From Vulcanimicrobiota bacterium (GTDB lineage: Bacteria > Vulcanimicrobiota > Vulcanimicrobiia > Vulcanimicrobiales > Vulcanimicrobiaceae): a stretch of DNA of 8,982 nucleotides. This document shows positions 1 to 5,386 of this stretch, piece after piece. Position numbers and translations under genes: made by a program. How positions within the stretch are numbered: the stretch's first letter is position 1; every line of letters begins with the position of its first letter. Under the pieces are notes generated by a model. That model did not search any database, had not been told where the DNA came from, and saw only the letters and a program-made list of their open reading frames with translations. The DNA lies in NCBI GenBank assembly GCA_019233165.1, contig JAFAMS010000255.1, forward strand, positions 1 to 8,982. The letters run 5' to 3'.

Positions 1-313
1 TAATTTGGCTTGAAGAACAAGCGGCCAGCAAAAGGCTCGCAGCCGCTATGGCAGCCACCGCTCTGTGGGCGTGAAAAAGTGACACGAAGAAAGGGTCCCT
101 TCGTATATTGCTGGGGTGAAGGACGGTGCGCTGCTGCCCACAGCGAAATTTGTGACTCTGGACAAGAGCCGCAACGTCCGGCTCAGAATAGGAAGGCAAG
201 TCCCCACTGTCAATGGATGAGCGTGGCAAAGCCTAGCTGGGTCGCAAGGCAGGCTGTCCTCCGCAGAAGAGTCCCGCAGCGTGAGCGGCATTGCGATGAC
301 CGGAGAATCCTCA
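1..313. other. Gene-poor left edge
   Basis: I see no supportable gene here. Open frames exist on both strands (for example 10-486 plus and 46-345 minus), but their products show no domain, signal peptide or plausible codon pattern, and both overlap the start of the exported protein gene at 314. No tRNA-like cloverleaf, repeat or promoter matching the pattern found elsewhere in the window was recognised. The stretch may be the end of a larger intergenic region or decayed sequence. Confidence 0.45.
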
Positions 314-769
314 ATGAACACGGCGATGGCAATAATAATCCTCACGATGCTCGGGCATCCAAACTTAGTTCAGGCTACCCCATGCCCGTCGCAATCGGGC
401 TTTCAGTCGAACGGGACTGTCATTCCATATCGCTACTTTGGACCCGTATACGTGCCGAGGGGTCTTGCAGCGAGCACGGCGCATAGGTTTTTTCGCCTAG
501 ACATAAGACCAGGTCACAAGTCCAAATATCTTTCACAGGCTGAAATCAATGCCGTCGAGCAGGCCATTAGATGCCTGCCGTCCGCGGTCGTCCGAAACCT
601 TTATTATGCTTTTACAGAGAGCGGCGCTGGCGAACGAGCGCAGTTTGTACTCTTTCAGCTGTCTGACCCAACAAACGACAAGCTCTTGCGCACTCCCAGG
701 GCAACCGTGATCCCTGGCGGGAGAATAGAGTATGCGCCGCGTTCCGGAGAAATTTCGAGCTTTCTCTAA
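314..769 (+). CDS. Small exported protein of unknown function
   Basis: The 151-residue protein is not one I recognise. Residues 1-21 (MNTAMAIIILTMLGHPNLVQ-A) form a short hydrophobic segment that looks like a signal peptide with cleavage after VQA. The n-region has no positive charge, which weakens this call. The mature part has two cysteines (about 24 and 87) that could form one disulfide, and a helix-like stretch around 73-90. An in-frame ATG lies upstream at 281, but ATG 314 is preferred because cggaga (301-306) sits about 8 bases before it as a ribosome binding site and the signal peptide then begins directly. The gene stands alone, convergent with the C11 fragment at 916-1413, with an inverted repeat between them. 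Whether it is expressed is unknown. Confidence 0.55.
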   Translation: MNTAMAIIILTMLGHPNLVQATPCPSQSGFQSNGTVIPYRYFGPVYVPRGLAASTAHRFFRLDIRPGHKSKYLSQAEINAVEQAIRCLPSAVVRNLYYAFTESGAGERAQFVLFQLSDPTNDKLLRTPRATVIPGGRIEYAPRSGEISSFL

Positions 770-803
770 GTAGCCTCAAGAAAGCCGCGGTCCATAGTTG
801 CCA

Positions 804-880
804 CTACGCCTCAGATAGGCGTTCCGAGGCAGCGACCGGAGAAAAAGTCTGCCATCTAGGCGAGCGATCCTGAGGCGTAG
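804..880. repeat. Inverted repeat, possible bidirectional terminator or structured RNA
   Basis: A perfect 11-bp inverted repeat, ctacgcctcag (804-814) and ctgaggcgtag (870-880), encloses 55 bases. Inside it is a second, weaker pair, ggcag (828-832) and ctgcc (849-853). It lies between two convergent genes (stops at 769 plus and 916 minus), so a bidirectional transcription end is plausible. Neither side has the T-run of a standard intrinsic terminator, so the role is inferred. Confidence 0.4.
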
Positions 881-896
881 AAGACGTTTGTCTCGG

Positions 897-1453
897 CCAG
901 GTGCTTAACGCGAGTTTATGGCACATGTTTGCCGTCAGACCATCGAATGCGGCGGCTAGCGTCTTCCGGATGCTCGCGCGCGTGGCGCGCGACGCCGTCG
1001 GCGATGTCGCGCTCGGACATCATCGACTTGTGCCGCGCGCTCTCGAGCCCGCCGCCGTCGCCACCGCCGTGGTCGACGAGCTCGATCCAGGTCTGCCGCG
1101 CGCCGCTGAGCTCGGCGCGGTCGAGCGTCCGCGCAACGAACGCCGCAAGGTTGGCGCGATTCGACGGATCGTGCGGTGGCCCGATCGCGAGATCCGAACC
1201 CTGGCCGTCGCGCACGACGTAGCGTTCCGTCCGCAGTACACCCTCCAGCGCGAAGCCACGGCGCGCCGTCGTGTCCTCGACGACAAACTCAACGGACGGA
1301 TCGCGCAGACTCGCCGTGAGCGCCTGCGTAATGCACGTGGCCTGCTCGTAGTCGAGATTGTTGTCGCCATCCCGGTAGATGCCGTACTCGAGCACGGCCG
1401 GCGCGATCGCCATGAGAGCCCTCGCTTTCTGATAGCGAAAGCCTTATGTGGCG
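897..1453 (-). repeat. Direct repeat copy 1 (C11 fragment plus its promoter)
   Basis: This unit is homologous, in the same orientation, to 3865-4431. Similarity starts at ccaggtgc, covers the whole short C11 gene and continues through its ribosome binding site, leader stem and -10 element, fading near 1453. By hand alignment the 273 bp covering the start of the gene (1141-1413) differ at about 41 positions, whereas 1035-1140 differ at one. A 12-bp segment present in copy 2 is missing here, and one extra A (946/947) shifts the frame near the end. Confidence 0.8.
916..1413 (-). pseudogene. C-terminally truncated clostripain-like (peptidase C11) protein, copy 1
   Basis: The 165-residue product resembles the N-terminal part of the clostripain (C11) cysteine peptidase family. 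It has the YRDGDNNLD motif near residues 13-21 and the catalytic-His motif DHGGG near 114-118. Clostripain-like peptidases need a Cys in a following strand, and this product stops before one. Relative to copy 2 it lacks four residues (GGAI) after SERDI, and an extra A at 946/947 changes the last residues to RWSDGKHVP. There is no signal peptide, so it should be cytoplasmic. ATG 1413 has GCGAGG about 7 bases upstream and a promoter-like element at 1443-1470. Differences from copy 2 fall mainly at third codon positions, so the protein was under selection for some time after duplication. It may be a decaying remnant or a short, non-catalytic protein that is still made; I favour remnant. Confidence 0.6.
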
Positions 1454-1470
1454 AGACTCACGAGCGGCAA
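1443..1470 (-). promoter_or_regulatory. Promoter-like element for C11 copy 1
   Basis: On the minus strand TTGCCG (1465-1470), a 16-base spacer and CATAAG (1443-1448) precede ATG 1413. The same arrangement stands before three other minus-strand units in the window. Just upstream is a 10-bp palindrome, gggcgcgccc (1477-1486), whose meaning is unknown. Confidence 0.5.
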
Positions 1471-1545
1471 GGCAAAGGGCGCGCCCCTCAGTGCAAGATT
1501 CGCTCCGGGCGTCAAGATGCGCGCTCTTACCCAAGAATGAAGCGA

Positions 1546-2454
1546 CTAGAAGTTGCGGATAATACCCACAAAGTTTCCCGCACAAGAAGAGAAGTAGAGG
1601 GTTCGGTTTTCGCGATCGTACGCAAGACTGTTGAAAGGCGGTCCCTGCGCGGCCAGGCTTCCCATGATCCACTTTCTTTGTTTGTTTCCGTGAGAATCAA
1701 GCGTCGTCACCTCACCACCGTATTCACTCACGAAGATTCGATGGCGCGTTGGATCCACGGCCAACGCTTGTGCCCCGTCTGCAAGCGCAGCGACCGTCGA
1801 TATGCTGTTCGTCGCAGGACTAATACGAAAGAGAGATTCTTGAATTAAGCCAGCGATCGCGTAGACGTCTCCGGAACCCTCTTCAACCGTCAATGCCCTT
1901 GTACCAGGGCCGGCCAACCCAACTCGTGATATTGCGGTTTCCGATGCAGTACGTCGCACCCACCAACCTTCTGTGTCGCGCGAGCTAGCCGCGAATATGT
2001 CGCCGCCTTCCGCCGTCGTCGCAACAGACACTTGATTCCCAACCGCGTTGTGCGAAGGTAATGATGCAAGTAATCTGGGCGCTTCGCGTGCTGACACGTA
2101 GTAGAGGGCATTGGATTGGGCGGAAACCGCAATGAAGCGCCGCTCATCGGCTTGATCGATTGACAAAGGCTTTTCTTCCGAGAAGTCGAGCGTTCTGCTC
2201 ACATCCATTCTTGGCGAGATGCTTCGAACGCGTTGATGACTATCTGAAAAGAAGAAGCGATGGGAAAGATGGCCGACGCCCAATCCGATCGGGCAGGCGA
2301 GGTCAGGGAGGGGCCTTTGATGCAACCCAGCTATTGCGGCCCCACCGGTCAATATTGCACCCTGAGGCGTCGGCAGAACACCGACGGCTGGTGGAGTATT
2401 GCTGATCAGAAGAAGGGAAGGCAGGGCGAGAGCCACTGCAATTCGCGCAACCAC
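1546..2454 (-). CDS. Exported beta-propeller-like protein
   Basis: The 302-residue protein has an N-terminal signal peptide (residues 1 to about 24, MVARIAVALALPSLLLIS then a small-residue region). Blade-like repeats follow, clearest in the second half: RALTVEEGSGDVYAI (from 186), QALAVDPTRHRIFVSE (from 229) and NSLAYDRENRTLYFSS (from 275). This rhythm of small-hydrophobic-Asp, hairpin, then aromatic strand is typical of NHL/YncE/SMP-30-type propellers, which bind ligands or partners and are sometimes enzymes. No catalytic metal ligands could be assigned, so no activity is claimed. The start is GTG 2454, with AAGGGA only three bases before it. The gene begins 12 bases after the lipoprotein stop at 2467, so the two are probably co-transcribed and translationally coupled. 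Base composition is lower in GC than the C11 genes on either side. Confidence 0.6.
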   Translation of the reverse strand: MVARIAVALALPSLLLISNTPPAVGVLPTPQGAILTGGAAIAGLHQRPLPDLACPIGLGVGHLSHRFFFSDSHQRVRSISPRMDVSRTLDFSEEKPLSIDQADERRFIAVSAQSNALYYVSAREAPRLLASLPSHNAVGNQVSVATTAEGGDIFAASSRDTEGWWVRRTASETAISRVGLAGPGTRALTVEEGSGDVYAIAGLIQESLFRISPATNSISTVAALADGAQALAVDPTRHRIFVSEYGGEVTTLDSHGNKQRKWIMGSLAAQGPPFNSLAYDRENRTLYFSSCAGNFVGIIRNF

Positions 2455-2466
2455 TAGTCCCTTAGC

Positions 2467-3555
2467 CTAGTAGCTAAAAACCTGCCACAAAGTGTCATTA
2501 CCTAAATTGTAACTCGTGGCGTAGTACGTGTGCTCAGAGGGGCTGCCCCAGCAATCCTGAGGCTGTGAACCGTTGTAATACTGTTCCCAGGTTTCCACCT
2601 CGGACGACCCAACGAGATGCCAGCCTTGCGAAGCGTTTTTCAAACGGAAACCCTCAGATGAAATCGTGGGAACATATGAACAGTAGTCAGGCTGAGGGTT
2701 GGAAAGCGCGTTTGCATAGTGTGTCTCGAACATGTTCCATCCTTCTCCATCGCCGAAATTCGTGAAGGTGCCTTGGGAGTCATAGTAATCGACCCATTGG
2801 CTGGCGCCATAGTTATATATGAAACCGTGCCACCTTCCATCAGAAAGTCTCTTGACTTCTGACGTGTACTCGGGCTCGCCGCTGGCTTCATTTGAAAAAA
2901 CGCGTAGGTAGTTATCTCGAAAATAGGAGTCGATGCTAGCGGCGGTATTACCCCACCCGCCATTCGCGCCCAAACAGAAATCGTACCATTCGACTTGAGC
3001 GACCGTGCCCGAGCCCGTGTTTTCGTACGCCGTGGTGGTTTCGAGACAATTTCCGTTGGGCCCATGCGTTGTCGGGGCATAGAGGAAGTTCGGAGTGTTC
3101 CCGGGCTGAGGCGGGTTGATGCTTAATGGGCCGCCTAAACTTGTGGGGAGGTAGGCGACCATCCCAACGTATGTGTCGCCATCGTCGGGCCCGTAGGGAG
3201 GAACAATCCAGCCCGATTGGCCGCCGCGATCGTTGACTGTCATGTTTGTTGCATGGCGAATGGAACTTTGAGCGCCGACGGCGGGGACTACGTGAGGCCC
3301 ACGCAACGGGACTGCAACTTCGCCGGGTGCGGGGGTGTGCGCGACGTCGATCCTTTCATCAAACGGAGGCGCTGGGTGGTCGGCGACCTTTACATTCGGA
3401 AATGCCTGCGAATATCCAATGTCCTTCGGTGTCCTGGAAGTTACCGACTGGGTGTTTGGAGCAGGCACAGTCTCAAGTGGTTGATGATTGGAACAAGAGG
3501 TTGTCGCGAGGGCGAGAGCGCCGGCGATTAAGGTAAGAGCGGAACGTGGAAGCAA
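2467..3555 (-). CDS. Exported four-cysteine lipoprotein of unknown function
   Basis: With the TTG start at 3555 the product has 362 residues. It begins with a compact lipoprotein-type signal (MLPRSALTLIAGALALATTSC, lipid-modifiable Cys about 21; Thr rather than Leu at -3 makes the lipobox imperfect). A Pro/Thr/Val-rich linker runs to about residue 105. The C-terminal domain is rich in Tyr, Trp, Gly and Asn and has four Cys (about 170, 194, 292, 335) that could form two disulfides. The composition suggests a secreted all-beta domain, perhaps carbohydrate-binding, but I cannot name the family. Start choice: TTG 3555 has AAGGGA about 7 bases upstream and lies about 43 bases after the predicted transcription start. 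ATG 3588 has no binding site and would be almost leaderless, and the longer TTG at 3633 lies inside the predicted -35 box. It is the first gene of an operon with the propeller gene. Confidence 0.62.
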   Translation of the reverse strand: MLPRSALTLIAGALALATTSCSNHQPLETVPAPNTQSVTSRTPKDIGYSQAFPNVKVADHPAPPFDERIDVAHTPAPGEVAVPLRGPHVVPAVGAQSSIRHATNMTVNDRGGQSGWIVPPYGPDDGDTYVGMVAYLPTSLGGPLSINPPQPGNTPNFLYAPTTHGPNGNCLETTTAYENTGSGTVAQVEWYDFCLGANGGWGNTAASIDSYFRDNYLRVFSNEASGEPEYTSEVKRLSDGRWHGFIYNYGASQWVDYYDSQGTFTNFGDGEGWNMFETHYANALSNPQPDYCSYVPTISSEGFRLKNASQGWHLVGSSEVETWEQYYNGSQPQDCWGSPSEHTYYATSYNLGNDTLWQVFSY

Positions 3556-3604
3556 AAAAAAATCCCTTGAGGGTCGTAGGCAACACATGTGGAGGTGCCG
3601 ACAG

Positions 3605-3633
3605 CTTATCGGTGATCTGAGACGACTTGGCAA
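3605..3633 (-). promoter_or_regulatory. Promoter-like element for the lipoprotein/propeller operon
   Basis: On the minus strand TTGCCA (3628-3633), a 17-base spacer and GATAAG (3605-3610) match the pattern before hicB and both C11 copies. The predicted transcription start is near 3598. This placement excludes the TTG at 3633 as a start codon and favours translation from 3555. Confidence 0.5.
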
Positions 3634-3864
3634 TTCTAAGGGAAGACCGAAGCTAGACTCTCAAAGGCACTCGCTGGTTGTTAAGAATCATCCGCAAGAT
3701 CAGCTTGAAGAGCCGCCGAGCATCTTCTGTTTCGCGCCGCACCTAAGGGTTGGTCCCCAAACCAAAGGCAAAAACCATCGTTTATTGCTTGGGACGCGAT
3801 TGTTAGGTTCCCACCCTTCTCACCCAGGCTTTACCTCGCGAGTGCGGAATTGTCGGACGTCAGA
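3634..3864. other. Intergenic spacer between lipoprotein promoter and C11 copy 2
   Basis: No gene is supported here. A short stem, ttggt/accaa around 3752-3767, lies downstream of the C11 copy 2 stop on the minus strand but has no clear T-run after it. The sequence is lower in GC than the adjoining repeat, consistent with the repeat boundary near 3865. Confidence 0.35.
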
Positions 3865-3873
3865 CCAGGTGCC

Positions 3874-4392
3874 TTAAGCATCTTTATGGCACATGTTCGC
3901 GGTTACCCCATCGATGCGGCGGTTTGCATCTTCGGGATGCGCGTGCGCGTGCGCGGACACGCCGTCGGCGATCGCGCCGCCGATGTCGCGCTCCGACATC
4001 ATGGAGCCGTGTTGCGCGCTCTCGAGCCCGCCGCCGTCGCCGCCGCCGTGGTCGACGAGCTCGATCCAGGTCTGCCGCGCGCCGCTGAGCTCGGCGCGGT
4101 CGAGCGTCCGCGCAACGAATGCGGCCAGATTCGCTCGAGATGACGGATCGCGCGGCGGTCCGATTGCGAGACCCGAACCCTGACCGTCGCGCACGACGTA
4201 GCGCTCGGTGCGCAGGACGCCCTCCGGCGCGAAGCCGCGGCGCGCCGTCGTGTCCTCGACGACGAACTCAACCGAAGGATCGCGCAGGCTCGTAGTCAGC
4301 GCCTGCGTGATGCACTCCGCCTGCTCGTGGTCGAGATTGTTGTCCCCGTCCCGGTAGATGCCGTACTCGAGGGCCGCCGGCGCGATGGACAT
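3874..4392 (-). CDS. Short clostripain-like (peptidase C11) protein, copy 2
   Basis: The 172-residue product resembles the N-terminal part of C11 (clostripain) peptidases. The fold motif YRDGDNNLD is at 13-21, and His115 in DHGGG corresponds to the catalytic histidine. The sequence ends with RRIDGVTANMCHKDA. Cys168 stands about where the family has its nucleophile at the end of a hydrophobic strand, but the chain stops four residues later, so the rest of the catalytic fold and the C-terminal domain are absent. Full-length family members are usually several hundred residues. There is no signal peptide. ATG 4392 has GCGAGG about 7 bases upstream. This copy reads cleanly to its stop, unlike copy 1. 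It may be a gene remnant, or a short regulatory or decoy form of a full-length peptidase elsewhere. The C11 assignment rests on motif recognition only. Confidence 0.6.
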   Translation of the reverse strand: MSIAPAALEYGIYRDGDNNLDHEQAECITQALTTSLRDPSVEFVVEDTTARRGFAPEGVLRTERYVVRDGQGSGLAIGPPRDPSSRANLAAFVARTLDRAELSGARQTWIELVDHGGGDGGGLESAQHGSMMSERDIGGAIADGVSAHAHAHPEDANRRIDGVTANMCHKDA

Positions 4393-4399
4393 GAAAAGC

Positions 4400-4417
4400 C
4401 TCGCTTTCTTAAGCGAG
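4400..4417 (-). promoter_or_regulatory. Leader hairpin that pairs the ribosome binding site
   Basis: In the minus-strand RNA CUCGCU (4417-4412) can pair with AGCGAG (4405-4400) around a six-base loop. The second arm contains the GCGAGG ribosome binding site of C11 copy 2. Copy 1 keeps a 5-bp version (1422-1438). The predicted transcription start lies very close to the first arm, so the stem may be incomplete in the RNA. Confidence 0.35.
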
Positions 4418-4420
4418 TCT

Positions 4421-4448
4421 CTTATGTAGCGCCTCCGTCAACGAACAA
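4421..4448 (-). promoter_or_regulatory. Promoter-like element for C11 copy 2
   Basis: On the minus strand TTGTTC (4443-4448), a 16-base spacer and CATAAG (4421-4426) stand 28 bases before ATG 4392. The -10 and its surroundings are conserved with copy 1, but the spacer sequence is not. Confidence 0.5.
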
Positions 4449-4484
4449 GGGTCGAGGCGAATTGATCTGACGGCACATCTCGCT

Positions 4485-4706
4485 CTAGGACAGGCGATGA
4501 AGGTCCTCGACACTGAGTTCCGCAGCCTCAAGGATAGCCCGTAACGTTCCAGGCTTTAGGTCGCCGCCATGCAGTGGGACGATCGCGCGACGATGGCCCT
4601 TGCCAAAGATACTATGCGATCCTCTTTGCCGTAGTTCTCTGAAGCCGGCGCGCTGGAGGATCCTCACCATCGTCTTAGCGGTGACGGTGGGGAGCCTTTG
4701 GCTCAA
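4485..4706 (-). CDS. hicA: HicA-family mRNA interferase toxin
   Basis: The 73-residue protein matches the HicA/YcfA family along its whole length. It opens with LPTVTAK and an ILQRAGF helix, followed by RQRGSHSIF with the catalytic His31, then IVPLHGG and LKPGTLRAILEAAELSVEDL. HicA toxins are small double-stranded-RNA-binding-fold ribonucleases that cleave mRNA when not bound by HicB. The start is TTG at 4706; it gives the usual family N-terminus, whereas ATG 4670 would remove the first strand. It follows hicB with only two bases between stop and start, so toxin and antitoxin are translated together with the antitoxin first. All expected motifs are present, so the toxin looks intact. Confidence 0.9.
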   Translation of the reverse strand: MSQRLPTVTAKTMVRILQRAGFRELRQRGSHSIFGKGHRRAIVPLHGGDLKPGTLRAILEAAELSVEDLHRLS

Positions 4707-4708
4707 CG

Positions 4709-5002
4709 CTAGGCCGCTTCGATCTCTACGTGAACGCGCCTGACGTCAGGGTCAACGTCCGGCGGTATCGGATCCCCTTCGTCGCGTCGAACCTCCATGC
4801 TGAGTTCGATTGCCTCGCGCGCGTTCGCGAGAGCTTCTTCTAGGGTCTCCCCTTGGGTTGCAACTTCGGGCAACGCAGGGACCGTAACAGAGTAACCGCC
4901 GGCCTCGATTTCGTGGGTCAGAATCACGGTATAGTCCCGTACGATCGGAGGCATGACCGGCGGGTTCGGCAACCACTGGGTTGCGCCTTTTCGCAGCGTC
5001 AT
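4709..5002 (-). CDS. hicB: HicB-family antitoxin
   Basis: The protein (97 residues from ATG 5002) contains the HicB fold: YTVILTHEIEAGGYSVTVPALPEVATQG, then a helix ETLEEALANAREAIELSMEVRRDEG and the end segment DPIPPDV. It should bind and inactivate the HicA encoded two bases downstream. It is the short form of HicB and has no obvious C-terminal helix-turn-helix or ribbon-helix-helix, so DNA binding by HicB alone is doubtful. The start is uncertain. ATG 4954 (MPPIVRDY) gives a protein more like typical short HicB, but neither start has a good ribosome binding site; the longer one is listed because its extra codons look coding-like. A promoter-like element at 5065-5092 drives the pair. Confidence 0.87.
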   Translation of the reverse strand: MTLRKGATQWLPNPPVMPPIVRDYTVILTHEIEAGGYSVTVPALPEVATQGETLEEALANAREAIELSMEVRRDEGDPIPPDVDPDVRRVHVEIEAA

Positions 5003-5015
5003 CAATAGGCAACAG

Positions 5016-5025
5016 CTCGTACGAG
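5016..5025. promoter_or_regulatory. Palindrome in the hicBA leader, possible operator
   Basis: The perfect 10-bp palindrome ctcgtacgag lies 13 bases before the hicB start codon, between promoter and gene. A further inverted pair, cgtac (5018-5022) and gtacg (5037-5041), overlaps it. Toxin-antitoxin complexes often repress their own promoter through such sites; here this is inferred from position only. Confidence 0.3.
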
Positions 5026-5064
5026 TCGAGTGAGTGGTACGTCGCCCACGTGCGGAGCAAGGGC

Positions 5065-5092
5065 CTTATGTGGCGTATCGTTCGGTGGGCAA
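5065..5092 (-). promoter_or_regulatory. Promoter-like element for hicBA
   Basis: On the minus strand TTGCCC (5087-5092), a 16-base spacer and CATAAG (5065-5070) match the spacing and -10 of both C11 promoters. The 13 bases gccttatgtggcg (5063-5075) are identical to those at the C11 copy 1 -10. The region is shared with the divergent small gene at 5148. Confidence 0.5.
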
Positions 5093-5147
5093 GGGCTTCC
5101 CGAGTTCTTCTCACCCTCGATAGCGGCTTTTGATATCTCTGGCTTCT

Positions 5148-5366
5148 ATGTCGAAGGAGGTCGCCAAGGCGGCGATGAGCGGGCTGCTCGTGACGGCATT
5201 CGCTCTCGCGCTCGTGTCGAGTTATAGCGGGGTAAGCGCAAAGACGAAGACGGGTGCTTCGGCGACGTCGACATCTCGCGCTCGGCCTGCACCCGCATCG
5301 ACCGTCACACCGATCCCCGGGATTTGCGACACCGACAAGCTAACGCACGATGAGGGAGAACCGTAG
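5148..5366 (+). CDS. Small exported peptide upstream of dctP
   Basis: The 72-residue product has a signal peptide (MSKEVAKAA then MSGLLVTAFALALVSSYSGVSA, cleavage after VSA near residue 31) and a short Ser/Thr/Ala/Pro-rich mature part with a single Cys (PGICDTD). I do not recognise a family. ATG 5148 gives the positively charged n-region; ATG 5175 is an alternative with aagg five bases upstream and aaggaggt further upstream. It ends 20 bases before dctP on the same strand, so the two are likely co-transcribed. Because it is short and has no family, it could be a chance frame, but the signal peptide and the empty surroundings support it. Confidence 0.5.
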   Translation: MSKEVAKAAMSGLLVTAFALALVSSYSGVSAKTKTGASATSTSRARPAPASTVTPIPGICDTDKLTHDEGEP

Positions 5367-5386
5367 GCAGCGCCGTAGGATTTAGC

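Larger units (their letters stand above)
3865..4431 (-). repeat. Direct repeat copy 2 (C11 fragment plus its promoter)
   Basis: This is the partner of 897-1453 in the same orientation. Similarity runs from ccaggtgcc through the coding region and the leader to the -10 element CATAAG and fades at about 4431. Positions 4014-4119 match 1035-1140 at all but one site (4042), while flanking parts of the gene are roughly 85 percent identical. Confidence 0.8.

Noticed and set aside
1477..1486. Palindrome gggcgcgccc upstream of the C11 copy 1 promoter
   Set aside because: Short GC-only palindromes are common in high-GC DNA and copy 2 has no counterpart.
901..1848. Long plus-strand open frame (315 codons)
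   Set aside because: It is antisense to C11 copy 1 and the propeller gene. It is Arg-rich, a usual artefact of high-GC antisense frames, and spans two real minus-strand genes and a promoter.
3589..3633. Longest lipoprotein start, TTG 3633
   Set aside because: The TTG is part of the predicted -35 box, so it lies upstream of the transcription start, and it has no binding site.
5063..5075. 13-base match gccttatgtggcg with 1441-1453 as a dispersed repeat
   Set aside because: It is better explained as a shared -10 region; the match stops at its edges and nothing else around it is similar.
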